Shown: positions 12,973-22,333 of the stretch, one piece after another
Position numbering within the stretch: the first letter of the stretch is position 1
How the letters are laid out: the number at the start of each line of letters is the position of its first letter
Program-made: the position numbers and the translations under genes
Assembly (NCBI RefSeq): GCF_008014775.2
Contig: NZ_CP144914.1
Span: forward strand, 868,001-932,000
DNA: 64,000 bases
From: Alkalicoccus halolimnae
GTDB lineage: Bacteria > Bacillota > Bacilli > Bacillales > Salisediminibacteriaceae
Reading direction: 5' to 3'
The notes under the pieces: generated by a model
What the model was told of the DNA's origin: nothing
The model's input: only the letters and a program-made list of their open reading frames with translations
Database searches by the model: none

Positions 12973-14118
12973 ATGCATTTTTATACGAAAAACGTGCATT
13001 TTCCGAATAAAGAAAATGCGCATGAGGTAAGTAAAACAAAGCCGATCTACCAGACGTCCGCATTCAGTTTCACGGACTTTGACGATATGGAGAATTATTT
13101 TGACGGGGACAAAGCGTATTTATATACACGCATGGGTAACCCGAACAGCGATGATCTCGGGAAAGGCGTCGCTGAGCTGGAAGGCGCGGAGATGGGAGTA
13201 GCTTCCGCTGCCGGACTTTCTGCGATTTTAGCGGGGGTGCTTGCTGTTGCAAAAACAGGCGATCACATTCTGGCTACCCAGGACCTTTACGGCGGCACGT
13301 GGTCCATGTTTTCCAACGATTTAAAAGACTTCGGCATCGAAGTGAGCTTTATCGACATGGAGGACCGGGGCGCGATTGAATCGGCGATAAAAGAAAATAC
13401 GGTAATGCTCTATTCGGAATCAATTACGAATCCGCTGCTGCGCGTGGAAGATATTGAAGGCCTTGCTAAAATTGCGTCCGCAAACAAGCTTTACCTGATG
13501 ATCGACAACACGTTTGCGACTCCATATTTAATCCGTCCCCACGAAGTAGGCGCGGATATCGTTGCACACAGTGCGACTAAATATATCGGCGGACACAGTG
13601 ACGTGACGGCCGGCGTCGTGAGCGGCTCCAAGGAGCTGATGACGAAGGCGAAAGGAAAAGTGTCGATGCTCGGAAGCAACATCGGTCCGTTCGATGCCTG
13701 GCTCAGCGTCCGTGGGCTGAAAACGCTCAGCGTCCGGATGGCAAAACAGTGTGAAAATGCCGAGGCGCTTGCGAAGGCGCTGAACAGTCAGCCGGGTATT
13801 GCCAAAGTGTATTATCCAAAAGCAGCTTCGCAGACCGGAAACGGAGCGGTCGTTACGATCGAACTGGAGGAAGACGTCGATATTATGGAGTTTTCCAAAA
13901 ACCTCGGGTGGATCAAAGTTGTGCCGACGCTTGCCGGGCTGGAAACGTCGGTGACGTACCCGGTTGCCACGTCCCACCGGCCGCTTCCGGAAGAAACGCG
14001 TGAGAAGCTCGGTGTGACAAAGCAGATGATCCGCATTTCCGTCGGCATTGAAGACGAGCGTGACATTATCGATACTTTCAGCGAAGCGCTGGTGAGAACA
14101 AAAGCTCCTTCCTTATAG
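12973..14118 (+). CDS. Trans-sulfuration family PLP enzyme (cystathionine/methionine gamma-lyase type)
   Basis: 381 residues. The ATG at 12973 follows GGGAGGAT; the frame is open a little upstream without a better site. Motifs of the Cys/Met metabolism PLP family are all present: YTRMGNPN near residue 53, a glycine-rich phosphate site ASAAGLSA, the aspartate in IDNTFATP, and the PLP lysine in HSATKYIGGH at residue 203. The family includes cystathionine gamma-synthase, cystathionine gamma-lyase and methionine gamma-lyase, which cannot be separated by eye. Single-gene unit with its own terminator; no S-box riboswitch seen upstream. Confidence 0.85.
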   Translation: MHFYTKNVHFPNKENAHEVSKTKPIYQTSAFSFTDFDDMENYFDGDKAYLYTRMGNPNSDDLGKGVAELEGAEMGVASAAGLSAILAGVLAVAKTGDHILATQDLYGGTWSMFSNDLKDFGIEVSFIDMEDRGAIESAIKENTVMLYSESITNPLLRVEDIEGLAKIASANKLYLMIDNTFATPYLIRPHEVGADIVAHSATKYIGGHSDVTAGVVSGSKELMTKAKGKVSMLGSNIGPFDAWLSVRGLKTLSVRMAKQCENAEALAKALNSQPGIAKVYYPKAASQTGNGAVVTIELEEDVDIMEFSKNLGWIKVVPTLAGLETSVTYPVATSHRPLPEETREKLGVTKQMIRISVGIEDERDIIDTFSEALVRTKAPSL

Positions 14119-14148
14119 GAAAGAAATCTGTTTTAAAGCTTGGCCTCA

Positions 14149-14184
14149 AGGTGTCATGACGGCATACCGTCATGGCACTTTTTT
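14149..14184 (+). terminator. Rho-independent terminator after PLP enzyme gene
   Basis: GGTGTCATGACGG pairs with CCGTCATGGCAC across the loop CATA, followed by six T. Confidence 0.9.
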
Positions 14185-14239
14185 CGAAAGCACTGTTAAT
14201 AATTGATTGTTGTTTCAAGGGAAGGGCGGCTGCATCCGC

Positions 14240-14353
14240 CTGCCGATGGACGCTTTCCGGAGGGGACGGACTCAGCTAATTTCTTTCTCCCGGTGGTCGT
14301 AAGAAATGGATCTTCGTCTCGTCCTTGATCCTCCCGGAGTCGCCATCTACGGC
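14240..14353 (+). repeat. Dispersed repeat module, copy B
   Basis: About 114 bp with the outer ends GCCGATGG and CCATCTACGGC facing each other, CTTTCCGG/CCGGAG next inside, the shared word CTCAGCTAATT, inner hairpin ATTTCTT/AAGAAAT (around a 15-nt loop), and GGATCTTCG. Intermediate in sequence between the type I core and the type II modules. Confidence 0.7.
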
Positions 14354-14755
14354 TTCTGAAGCCGGCTTTCAGTGAATAGAAGACCGGTCAAAAGCTCTTT
14401 TGACAGCATTCTCATAAAGGTCTTCTTACCAAAACGTCCCTTTTAAAAATACGATCTATTCTTGAAAAAAAGAGTAAAGATCAGCACAAACTGTTTTTAT
14501 GAACGATATTTGTAATTCTGTAAAGCTCTGATAAAGTTCCATGTTGATCTCACTAAGGGCTGTATCACATTCAGAACGTTAACAACTACCGCAGCAGGCT
14601 GAAAGGAAGGATATCATTATAAAAGGGAATTTAATTCCAAGTGTCGAAACCTATTATATACTGAGGTTATCTAAATTCACGAACGAATCAAATTTCTATT
14701 TCAAATAACAGCGAGAAGATTTTAATTAAGAAAAATTAGATTAAGCGGTGGGGAT
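14354..14755. other. AT-rich non-coding stretch
   Basis: No gene or clear signal seen other than the GGTGGGG ribosome binding site just before 14756. Confidence 0.4.
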
Positions 14756-15043
14756 GTGGCATCGAAGCGTAATATCGTATTATTATGTTCGCTTCTAATT
14801 GCTTTATTATTGCCTGGCTGCGGTAATAGAATTGATGTAGAACAGGCTGACAGAATCGCTGAAAATTATGTCCAGGAAAACGAGTCTGATAGTGATGAAT
14901 GGTATATCAGTCAATCAGAAAGTAATGGGCAAAATTGGGTTATTCATATTAAACTTTTTGGGAACGACTGTGAGATTAAAGTTGTTTACATTAGCAAAAA
15001 ATCTGGTTCTATATCGGATGTTCGTGGTGGTAACGAATGTTAA
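14756..15043 (+). CDS. Small predicted lipoprotein
   Basis: 95 residues from GTG (14756), spaced normally from GGTGGGG. The N-terminus is a lipoprotein signal: basic SKR, a hydrophobic run, then the lipobox LLPGC with Cys 22. The mature part (about 70 residues) is polar and acidic and reads like one small alpha/beta domain with IDVEQADRIAENYVQ and WYISQSES. No family assigned; a PepSY-like fold is a guess. AT-rich compared with the neighbouring housekeeping genes. Confidence 0.65.
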   Translation: MASKRNIVLLCSLLIALLLPGCGNRIDVEQADRIAENYVQENESDSDEWYISQSESNGQNWVIHIKLFGNDCEIKVVYISKKSGSISDVRGGNEC

Positions 15044-15080
15044 ATTAATGGAGAGCGGTATTTTAATAAACTATTAGTAT

Positions 15081-15114
15081 TAAAAGAACTTCCAATTGTG
15101 TGGAAGTCCTTTTA
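15081..15114 (+). terminator. Rho-independent terminator
   Basis: AAAGAACTTCCA pairs with TGGAAGTCCTTTT, with one internal mismatch. Confidence 0.7.
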
Positions 15115-15308
15115 TAAAAATAAATAACAACAATGTACTTGATTCTTACGCACGTTTGGTGAAAATAAACTATATCTGACAAAAAAGATAATTTCACCCT
15201 TAAAACTTCTTTTGTTTAAGCCTGGACCACCAGCTTTTAAAGTGAAGTTACCTTTTGTAATCTTAAGTCGGAAAGTCAAGTTCCCTTTATTTGCGTAAGA
15301 GCCATGTA

Positions 15309-15634
15309 CTTTAACAGAGATCCTCATGCAGGGTGGCTGCACCATGAGGCATGAAAATGGTCTTCTATAGGTATGGACCTTCTCCTTAATACCGATGGAA
15401 TCAATGATTTTCAGGAACGGGGTTTCTCTATGAGAAGGCAGCTCCTGCTCTATCTTTTTACAGTAAGCTGTATTAGACATGGGGCGACTCCGGGGCGATC
15501 AAGGACGAGCCGAAGATCCCTTCCGCCCGACCGAAGGGAGGACGGAATTAGCTGAGGCCGGCCCGCCCGGAAAGCGTCCCCGTGGAAACGAAAGCGCCCG
15601 TTCATCGATTATCTACTTTATTTTCAAGGTAGCC
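15309..15634 (+). repeat. Type I dispersed repeat, copy C (~326 bp)
   Basis: Runs from CTTTAACAGAGA (15309) through TGGCTGCACCATGAGGCATG to the border TTTTCAAGGTAGCC (15634). Inner hairpin TCCCTTC/GAAGGGA-type pairing lies near 15517-15540. It ends about 115 bp before thiL. Confidence 0.8.
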
Positions 15635-15751
15635 AAAGAGAAACTCGGACGAATATGTAAATAAGCGTCGGGAAGAAGCACTTCTTTTCTTTCCGGGGCG
15701 CAGTTGATATAATGAAAAGCGGTAAAAATCGGAGAAGGGCGGCATCTGTTT

Positions 15752-16726
15752 ATGAAAAATGAATTTGAGTGGATCCGCTCCATTGCACAGGAAGAGTACA
15801 GCCATTCCGGGGTCGTTACCGGTATTGGAGACGACGCTGCGGTTATCCGTGAAGAGGAAGGGTTTGACACGGTGCTCGCAGTCGATACGATGGTGGAAGG
15901 GATCCATTTTACAAAAGAAACGATGCCGCTCGAAGCGGTCGGCCATAAGGCGCTCGCTGTCAATGTCAGTGATCTGGCTGCGATGGGGGCCGTGCCTTTG
16001 TATTACATGGTGTCCATTGCCGTGCCGAAAACGGGCTGGGACCAGGAGGAAACCGGACGCATTTACGACGGTATGAAAAAGCTCGCGGCCCGTTACCCGA
16101 TGGACCTGATCGGGGGAGATACGGTGTCGAAGAAAGAGACGCTCGTACTCTCTGTTACGGTCGTCGGCCGGGTTGAAAAGAACCGGCAGCTGCTCCGGGG
16201 ACGTGCGGAAGCCGGAGACGTGCTGTTTTTAACCGGTCCTGTCGGCTTTTCCGCCCGCGGCCTCGACAGGCTGCTCCGGGAAGGAAGAGCCGCCTGGGAC
16301 GAAAAGGACGCCTATATTCAGGCGCATCAGTATCCGGAGCCGCACGTGCGGTACGGGAGAGTGTTTGCAGAGTCAGGAGCCCGGATTGCGGCCAATGACG
16401 TCAGTGACGGCATCGGCCATGAAGGCAGGGAGATTGCCGAAGCAAGCGGCACAGATGTGACAATTGACTGGGAGGCACTTCCTTTTGTGGAGCGGTTCAA
16501 GGAATTCGAAGAACGGGAAGAGTGGCTGCTGCACGGCGGAGAAGATTTCTGCCTGATCGGCGCCGCATCCCCGGACGTTTTCGCAGAGCTTCAGCGGGTC
16601 CTGAAAAAGGAAAACCTCCCTCTCTATAAAATCGGTACGGTGGACGCCGGAAGCGGAAACGTCTGGCTTCGCCGTGCGGATGGAGAAAGAAAGCTTCTGC
16701 AGAGCGGAGGATATACCCACTTTTAA
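15752..16726 (+). CDS. thiL: Thiamine-monophosphate kinase
   Basis: 324 residues. ThiL phosphorylates thiamine monophosphate to thiamine pyrophosphate, the last step of cofactor synthesis. Recognised by the metal/ATP motif IGDDAAVI near residue 27, AVDTMVEGIHF, the PurM-like ALAVNVSDLAAMGA, IGGDT and the C-terminal HGGEDF. Length is normal. First gene of a tight five-gene run with tsaE, tsaB, rimI and tsaD, as in Bacillus. No TPP riboswitch is visible upstream; the preceding DNA is repeat copy C. Confidence 0.95.
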   Translation: MKNEFEWIRSIAQEEYSHSGVVTGIGDDAAVIREEEGFDTVLAVDTMVEGIHFTKETMPLEAVGHKALAVNVSDLAAMGAVPLYYMVSIAVPKTGWDQEETGRIYDGMKKLAARYPMDLIGGDTVSKKETLVLSVTVVGRVEKNRQLLRGRAEAGDVLFLTGPVGFSARGLDRLLREGRAAWDEKDAYIQAHQYPEPHVRYGRVFAESGARIAANDVSDGIGHEGREIAEASGTDVTIDWEALPFVERFKEFEEREEWLLHGGEDFCLIGAASPDVFAELQRVLKKENLPLYKIGTVDAGSGNVWLRRADGERKLLQSGGYTHF

Positions 16727-16744
16727 GGAAAGGGAGGGAAAGTG

Positions 16745-17200
16745 ATGAAACTTACGTGGAAAACAAAAGCGGAAAAGGAAACAAGGTCCCTCGCCGCGCG
16801 TCTCGGCTCCCTCCTGCATCCGGGGGACATCGTGACGCTTTCAGGGGACCTCGGGGCCGGCAAGACGACGTTCACAAAAGCGCTCGCCGCCGCTCTCGGA
16901 GTTACTCGGACGGTGAACAGTCCGACGTTTACAATCATAAAGGAATACGAAGGGCGATGCCCGTTTTATCATATGGATGCGTACCGGCTGGACGACAGTA
17001 TGGAAGAGCTCGGCCTGGAAGAATATACGGACGGGGAGGGGGTTCTCGTCATCGAATGGCCGGAAATGATCGAGGACCAGCTTCCGGAAGACAGGCTTTC
17101 GCTTCATTTAGCCTACACGGGGGAAACGACCCGGGAAATATACGCCGAAGCAGCCGGCCGAAGGTATGAAGCGCTGCTGGAGGAGTGGAAAAAAGCATGA
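16745..17200 (+). CDS. tsaE: tRNA t6A synthesis ATPase TsaE
   Basis: 151 residues; ATG at 16745 after GGAAAGGGAGGG (a GTG three bases earlier is possible). Walker A GDLGAGKTT with Lys 40, and the family motifs NSPTF and the acidic EWPE near residue 104. TsaE is the ATPase that works with TsaB and TsaD in making threonylcarbamoyl-adenosine at tRNA position 37. Its stop overlaps tsaB by four bases. Confidence 0.95.
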   Translation: MKLTWKTKAEKETRSLAARLGSLLHPGDIVTLSGDLGAGKTTFTKALAAALGVTRTVNSPTFTIIKEYEGRCPFYHMDAYRLDDSMEELGLEEYTDGEGVLVIEWPEMIEDQLPEDRLSLHLAYTGETTREIYAEAAGRRYEALLEEWKKA

Positions 17201-17907
17201 AAATTTTAGCGATGGATACATCAACGTACGTTCTCGGCACGGCGCTTGCCGAAGACAGGCAGACGGTCGCAGAATTTACGACGCATATTAAAAAGAATCA
17301 TTCGGTCCGCCTTATGCCCGCCGTCCGTTCAATGATGCAGGAAACAGGCTGGAAACCGGCGGATCTCGATGCCGTCGCCGTTGCGGAAGGCCCGGGCTCC
17401 TACACCGGCGTGCGTATCGGAGTGACGACGGCCAAAAGCATGGCGTGGGCGCTGAATATTCCCGTTATCGGCCTTTCGTCGCTTGAGGTGCTCGCTCAGA
17501 ACGGCAAATACAGCAGCGGGCTGATCAGCCCCTTTTTCGACGCGCGCCGCGGCCAGGTGTTTACCGGTCTCTACCGCTGGGAGAATGGGAGAGCCGTTTC
17601 TATTGCAGAAGACAGGATCATCCAGCACGACGAATGGCTCGATTACGTTAAGTCGTGGAACGAACCAGTGCTTGCGCTGAGCCCGGATTACGACAAGCAC
17701 GAAGCGCTGCTCCAGGAAAAGCTCGGGAACCTCCTGACAGCACCATCCCCGATCGATCAGCTGCCGCGGCCGGCGTCACTCGCCCTGCTCGCAGCGGACC
17801 GGGAAGCGGAACACGTGCATGCGTTTACGCCGAACTACCTTCGCCTCGCCGAAGCGGAAACAAAATGGCGGGCGAAGCAGAAGGAGCAGTCCTATGACAA
17901 AGGGTAA
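17197..17907 (+). CDS. tsaB: tRNA t6A synthesis protein TsaB
   Basis: 236 residues from the ATG in the ATGA overlap with tsaE. ASKHA-fold protein with MDTSTYVLG at the start and GPGSYTGVRIG near residue 65, the hallmarks of TsaB. It is the non-catalytic partner that dimerises with TsaD. Overlaps rimI by 14 bases. Confidence 0.95.
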   Translation: MKILAMDTSTYVLGTALAEDRQTVAEFTTHIKKNHSVRLMPAVRSMMQETGWKPADLDAVAVAEGPGSYTGVRIGVTTAKSMAWALNIPVIGLSSLEVLAQNGKYSSGLISPFFDARRGQVFTGLYRWENGRAVSIAEDRIIQHDEWLDYVKSWNEPVLALSPDYDKHEALLQEKLGNLLTAPSPIDQLPRPASLALLAADREAEHVHAFTPNYLRLAEAETKWRAKQKEQSYDKG

Positions 17908-18346
17908 AGTGCGGGTCCGCCTCATGGACGTGATCGATATCGACGGCGTGATGGAAGTGGAAATGAAAAGCTTTTCCGTGCCGTGGACGAAAGAAGCGTT
18001 TTATCAGGAAATTACGAAAAATCACTTCGCCTATTATTTTATCGCCGAACAGGATCGGAAAATTGTCGGCTACTGCGGTCTCTGGGTTATCGTCGGCGAC
18101 GGGCATATTACGAATATCGCCGTGGACCCGGACGCGAGAGGCCAGGGCATCGGCAACGACCTGCTTTCGGCTTCGATTGAGATGGCCAAAATGCTCGGAG
18201 CGGATAAACTGAGTCTGGAAGTGCGGGTCACAAATGAGACGGCGCAGAATTTATACCGGAAATACGGATTTGAAAACGGGGGCATCCGCAAGCGGTACTA
18301 TACCGATAATAACGAAGATGCCCTGGTCATGTGGGTGAAATTATGA
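17894..18346 (+). CDS. rimI: Ribosomal protein S18-alanine N-acetyltransferase
   Basis: 150 residues; ATG at 17894 with AAGGAG seven bases upstream, inside the end of tsaB. GNAT fold with acetyl-CoA motif [10 protein letters not shown] and the C-terminal [26 protein letters not shown] usual for RimI (family motif cited in part). Placement between tsaB and tsaD is conserved in Bacillus. Confidence 0.93.
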   Translation: MTKGKVRVRLMDVIDIDGVMEVEMKSFSVPWTKEAFYQEITKNHFAYYFIAEQDRKIVGYCGLWVIVGDGHITNIAVDPDARGQGIGNDLLSASIEMAKMLGADKLSLEVRVTNETAQNLYRKYGFENGGIRKRYYTDNNEDALVMWVKL

Positions 18347-19356
18347 TGAGAAAAAATACAATGATTTTAGCTGTAGAAACGAGCTGTGACGAAACCGCCG
18401 CGGCGGTCATCCGCAATGGGGATACGATTGTCAGCAGCATTATCGCCTCGCAGATGGAGAGTCATAAACGGTTTGGCGGCGTCGTTCCGGAAATTGCGTC
18501 GCGGCACCACGTGGAACAGATTACCCTCATTATGGAAGAGGCGATGACGGAAGCGGACGTGACGTTTGCCGACCTCGATGCGATTGCCGTTACCGAAGGG
18601 CCGGGACTCGTCGGAGCGCTTCTCGTCGGTGTCAATGCCGCAAAGGCGGTCGCTTTCGCGCACGACCTGCCGCTGATTGGTGTTCATCACATCGCAGGCC
18701 ATATTTATGCGAACCACCTCGTCGAGCCGCTGACGTTTCCGCTGATGACGCTCGTTGTCTCCGGCGGCCATACGGAGCTTATTTATATGAAGGAACACGG
18801 AAGCTATGAACTGATCGGGGAAACCCGGGACGATGCGGTAGGGGAGGCGTACGACAAAGTGGCGCGTACGATCGGGCTTCCGTATCCCGGCGGCCCGCAT
18901 ATCGACAAGCTGGCACAAACCGCGGAAGCCGAAATTGACCTCCCGCGCGCCTGGCTCGAAGAGGGCTCCTACGACTTCAGCTTCAGCGGACTTAAATCGT
19001 CTGTGATCAACACGCTTCACAACGCCAGGCAGAAAGAAAAAGAGATAGACCCTGCCGTGATTGCGGCAAGCTTTCAGGAAGCAGTCTGTGATGTACTCGT
19101 CACAAAAACGAGACGCGCCGCGAAAGAATACGGCGTAAAGCGCCTGCTCGTTGCCGGAGGCGTCGCAGCCAACAGCGGTCTGCGCACGGCACTGGAAACG
19201 GCGGCCGAAGAAGACGGCCTGCAGCTGACGATTCCACCGCTTCCGCTCTGTACGGATAACGCGGCGATGATTGGAAGCGCGGCTCATTTTCTCCTCGAAA
19301 AAGAAGCATTTGCAGACGACCGGTTAAACGGTGTACCGGGTCTCATGCTGAAATAA
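18343..19356 (+). CDS. tsaD: tRNA t6A synthesis threonylcarbamoyltransferase TsaD
   Basis: 337 residues from the ATG overlapping the rimI stop (ATGA); a second ATG follows at 18346. ASKHA-fold enzyme with ETSCDET at the start, the iron-binding histidines in [13 protein letters not shown], and VSGGHTEL. It transfers the threonylcarbamoyl group to A37 of ANN-reading tRNAs, with TsaB and TsaE from the same operon. Last gene of the run; a long GC hairpin and a DnaA-box cluster follow. Confidence 0.96.
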   Translation: MMRKNTMILAVETSCDETAAAVIRNGDTIVSSIIASQMESHKRFGGVVPEIASRHHVEQITLIMEEAMTEADVTFADLDAIAVTEGPGLVGALLVGVNAAKAVAFAHDLPLIGVHHIAGHIYANHLVEPLTFPLMTLVVSGGHTELIYMKEHGSYELIGETRDDAVGEAYDKVARTIGLPYPGGPHIDKLAQTAEAEIDLPRAWLEEGSYDFSFSGLKSSVINTLHNARQKEKEIDPAVIAASFQEAVCDVLVTKTRRAAKEYGVKRLLVAGGVAANSGLRTALETAAEEDGLQLTIPPLPLCTDNAAMIGSAAHFLLEKEAFADDRLNGVPGLMLK

Positions 19357-19360
19357 AATT

Positions 19361-19412
19361 CACAGAGCAGGGCCCCCGCACGGACATAATTCCGCGGGGG
19401 TCCTACTCTGTG
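19361..19412 (+). terminator. Long GC-rich hairpin after tsaD
   Basis: CACAGAGCAGGGCCCCCGC pairs with GCGGGGGTCCTACTCTGTG (few mismatches). The stem is strong but there is no T run, so termination would be imperfect; the 3' arm leads into the first DnaA box. Confidence 0.6.
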
Positions 19413-19630
19413 GATAAATGAGCAAATTGTGTGAATAATTCGACGCAAAAACGGATGTTAATAACAGTTTGTGAACAACTTGTGGATAATGTTAATAAAC
19501 CGGATACATCCCCGCCGTTTCAGGAAAGAGAGTTGTTAACAGTAAATCTGTGGATAAATCGATATTTTGTGCATAACTTTCAGGAAAAGCGTACCGTAAG
19601 CTGTTCATATGTGTATAACTCTGTGGGTAA
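19409..19630 (-). promoter_or_regulatory. DnaA-box cluster between tsaD and the ABC-F gene
   Basis: Three perfect DnaA boxes (TTATCCACA read on the minus strand) lie at 19409-19417, 19481-19489 and 19549-19557. Near matches lie at 19430-19438, 19470-19478, 19568-19576, 19610-19618 and 19622-19630. All eight have the same orientation within 222 bp. From memory, DnaA ChIP work in B. subtilis found a stable DnaA-binding region in the gcp-ydiF intergenic region, the same place (gcp is tsaD). The genes of oriC (dnaA, dnaN) are absent, so this is a DnaA-titrating or regulatory cluster and not an origin. Confidence 0.82.
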
Positions 19631-19695
19631 GTGGATGAATAAAAAATGATGACTTTAAACGATTGACTTTTCTCCCCAACTTCTATCACAAATGA

Positions 19696-19733
19696 AAAAG
19701 CTGTGGAAAAGTCGTCCCTTTCCACAGCTTTCA
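19696..19733 (-). terminator. Terminator of the ABC-F gene
   Basis: AAAGCTGTGGAAA/TTTCCACAGCTTT, a perfect stem, placed just after the stop on the minus strand with T residues following. Confidence 0.85.
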
Positions 19734-19736
19734 GTA

Positions 19737-21644
19737 TCAATTTTCCTGCAGCGCTTCCCATTCTTCCATAAGTGATTCCATGCGGGAATGAGCCGTATGC
19801 AGTTTTTCATTCAGTTCGAGCGACTTTTCGTGATCCTGGAAATTTTCCGGTTCGCAGAGGTCGGCTTCGATCGCTTCCACCTTTTTTTCCTCATCTTCTA
19901 TCGCCAGTTCCAATTCTTCAATGCGCCGCAGTTTCTGGCGCTCTTCTTTTTGCTTTTCCTTGTTGCGGCGGAAATCATTTTTCGGAGCAGGGGCTTCCGT
20001 TTCCGTATGGACCGCTTTTTCTTCAGCGGCAATCCGGGCCAGTTCCTGCATTTCCGCTTTTTTCTCCGCGTAGTAGTCGTAATCGCCGAGATAGCTCGTC
20101 ACGGCCTGCGGCGACAGTTCAGCGATGCGCGTCGCCATGCGGTTGACGAAGTAGCGGTCGTGGGAGACGAAGATGATCGTTCCCGGATAGTCGATCAGCG
20201 CGTTTTCGAGCACCTCTTTGCTGTCGAGATCGAGGTGGTTCGTCGGCTCATCGAGAATGAGGACGTTTGCTTTCTGCATCATCAGCTTGGCAAGGGCGAG
20301 GCGTGCTTTTTCACCGCCGCTTAAATCGTAGACCGTTTTCAGGACGTCATCCCCGCTGAAGAGGAAGTTTCCGAGCACGGTGCGGATATCTTTTTCGTTT
20401 GTCTGCGGATACTCGTCCCACAGCTCCTGAAGCACCGTTTTTTTGGAATGAAGCTCGGTCTGCTCCTGATCATAGTAGCCGATCGTGACGTTGCTGCCGT
20501 AGCGGATCGTCCCTTTAAACGGCTTCAGGCGGCCGGTAATAACTTTAAGGAGCGTCGACTTGCCGATTCCGTTCGGACCGATCAGCGCCACGCTTTCACC
20601 GCGTGTGAGGCCGAGGGAAATATTGTCGATCAGCGGCGTCTCCCCGTCGTAGCTGACGGCGATATCCTCAAGCATCAGCACGTCATTTCCGCTCTGGCGG
20701 TTGATCGAAAAGCGGAAGTTCGCCGATTTGTCGTCGTCTTTCGGCTTGTCCATCTTGTCCATGCGCTCCAGCTGCTTGCGCCGGCTTTTGGCGCGGTTAC
20801 TGGTAGAGGCGCGTGCCAGGTTTTTCTGGATGAATTCTTCGAGTTTTTTCACTTCTTCCTGCTGCTTTTCAAACGACTTCATTTCCTGCTCCATCAAGCG
20901 TGCTTTTTCATCAAGATAGTGGGAATAGTTGCCGTTGTAGCGGCGTGTCTGATGAAAGGAAAGCTCGTAGACGCAGCCGACCACCTTGTCGAGAAAGTAG
21001 CGGTCGTGCGACACGATCAGCACGGAGCCGTCGTAGCCGGACAGGTAGTTTTCGAGCCACGTCAAGGTGTCGATATCGAGGTGGTTCGTCGGCTCATCGA
21101 GAATAAGCAGGTCCGGTTTGGAAAGGAGCTGCTTCCCGAGCGCGAGGCGCGTTTTCTGGCCGCCGCTCAGCGATGAAACAGGGGTGTTGTAGTCAAACTG
21201 CAGGAAGTTGAGCCCGGAAAGAATGCTGCGGATTTCCGATTCGTATTGAAACCCGCCGCGCTGCTGGAATTTCTGCTGGAGCTGATCATAGTCGGCGAGT
21301 ACTTTTTCGTCGCCTCCGGCCATTTTTTCTTCCAGGCGGCCCAGTTCTTTTTCCATCCTGCGCAGTTCGGAAAAGACGGTCAGCATCTCGTCCCAGATGG
21401 AGCGGTCGGAATCGAGCCCGCTGTCCTGGGCAAGGTAACCGATCGATACCCCTTTCGGCTTCATGAGATGACCGTCGTCAAAAGGGATTTCGCCGGTGAA
21501 AATTTTCAGCAGCGTCGATTTTCCGGCGCCGTTTCTGCCGACAAGCGCAATGCGCTCCCGTTCCTTAATTTCCATTTTGACATTCGCTAAAATTTGTTCA
21601 GACCCGAAGTACTTGGACAGCTGGGTGCATTGTAGTAAAATCAT
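19737..21644 (-). CDS. ydiF: ABC-F family ATPase (YdiF-like)
   Basis: 635 residues, soluble, two ATP-binding cassettes without membrane segments. Cassette 1 has GRNGAGKST, LSGGQKTRLALG and LDEPTNHLD; cassette 2 has GPNGIGKST, LSGGEKARLALA and LDEPTNHLD. A linker near residues 240-310 is highly charged and a C-terminal coiled coil starts near 540. ABC-F proteins act on the ribosome, as translation factors or antibiotic-protection factors; the position next to tsaD and moaC identifies the YdiF group. Transcribed against tsaD and away from moaC. Confidence 0.92.
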   Translation of the reverse strand: MILLQCTQLSKYFGSEQILANVKMEIKERERIALVGRNGAGKSTLLKIFTGEIPFDDGHLMKPKGVSIGYLAQDSGLDSDRSIWDEMLTVFSELRRMEKELGRLEEKMAGGDEKVLADYDQLQQKFQQRGGFQYESEIRSILSGLNFLQFDYNTPVSSLSGGQKTRLALGKQLLSKPDLLILDEPTNHLDIDTLTWLENYLSGYDGSVLIVSHDRYFLDKVVGCVYELSFHQTRRYNGNYSHYLDEKARLMEQEMKSFEKQQEEVKKLEEFIQKNLARASTSNRAKSRRKQLERMDKMDKPKDDDKSANFRFSINRQSGNDVLMLEDIAVSYDGETPLIDNISLGLTRGESVALIGPNGIGKSTLLKVITGRLKPFKGTIRYGSNVTIGYYDQEQTELHSKKTVLQELWDEYPQTNEKDIRTVLGNFLFSGDDVLKTVYDLSGGEKARLALAKLMMQKANVLILDEPTNHLDLDSKEVLENALIDYPGTIIFVSHDRYFVNRMATRIAELSPQAVTSYLGDYDYYAEKKAEMQELARIAAEEKAVHTETEAPAPKNDFRRNKEKQKEERQKLRRIEELELAIEDEEKKVEAIEADLCEPENFQDHEKSLELNEKLHTAHSRMESLMEEWEALQEN

Positions 21645-21799
21645 GGTTCGTCACCCTTCTCTTTTATGTGAATACCGTGCGTTTCTCCACTCTTAAGTGT
21701 ACACGAGGGAGAGTGCGGCAGGCAACTTTCAGATAAAGCATTATGCACAAAGTCAAGGAATAGTGTACAATAAAGGATGGAAATGGGGTGCCATACAGA

Positions 21800-22294
21800 A
21801 TGAGCGATTTAACGCATTTTAATGAAGAAGGACGCGCCAGAATGGTCGACGTCAGCGATAAAGAAGCGACCTCCCGGACCGCGCAGGCGGCCTCAAGCGT
21901 GCGCGTCAATAAAGAGATTTACGAAAAAATCCGTGCAGGAGAGATCGGCAAAGGCGACGTGCTCGGCACCGCGCAGATTGCCGGCATCATGGCAGCAAAG
22001 CAGACATCGACGATTATTCCGATGTGCCATCCGCTTCCGTTGTCCGGTATTGATATTTCTTTTGACTGGGTTGTGAAGGATCAAACACATACGCTGGAAA
22101 TCACGGGATCCGTCAAGACGACAGGGAAGACCGGTGTGGAAATGGAAGCGTTAACATGTGTTTCCGCCGTTGCCCTTACCGTCTATGATATGTGCAAAGC
22201 CCTTGATAAAGGCATGGTTATCGGACCAACATACTTACTCGAGAAAACCGGAGGGAAAAGCGGCGATTTTGCCCGCCCGCCGGAACATAAATAA
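21800..22294 (+). CDS. moaC: Cyclic pyranopterin monophosphate synthase MoaC
   Basis: 164 residues. The ATG at 21800 is chosen because MoaC starts [21 protein letters not shown]; an in-frame GTG 12 bases upstream is possible. Active-site regions [12 protein letters not shown] and the block [20 protein letters not shown] are intact. MoaC makes cyclic pyranopterin in molybdenum cofactor synthesis. It lies between ydiF and rex as in B. subtilis; no other moa gene is in the window. Confidence 0.95.
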   Translation: MSDLTHFNEEGRARMVDVSDKEATSRTAQAASSVRVNKEIYEKIRAGEIGKGDVLGTAQIAGIMAAKQTSTIIPMCHPLPLSGIDISFDWVVKDQTHTLEITGSVKTTGKTGVEMEALTCVSAVALTVYDMCKALDKGMVIGPTYLLEKTGGKSGDFARPPEHK

Positions 22295-22333
22295 ATTTTA
22301 CGTATTGCAGAAGTGCAGACAGGGGGAACCAGT

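Noticed and set aside
15310..15555. Short frames inside repeat copy C (and the matching ones in copies A, D, E)
   Set aside because: The frames are not conserved between copies of the same repeat, so they are not genes.
19409..19630. Replication origin
   Set aside because: DnaA boxes are present, but there is no dnaA or dnaN and no AT-rich unwinding block like that of oriC; a DnaA-box cluster fits better.
19788..21590. Plus-strand frames of 114-242 codons opposite the ABC-F gene
   Set aside because: Shadows of the minus-strand gene, which has complete ABC motifs; the shadow peptides are rich in F, H and R with no family pattern.
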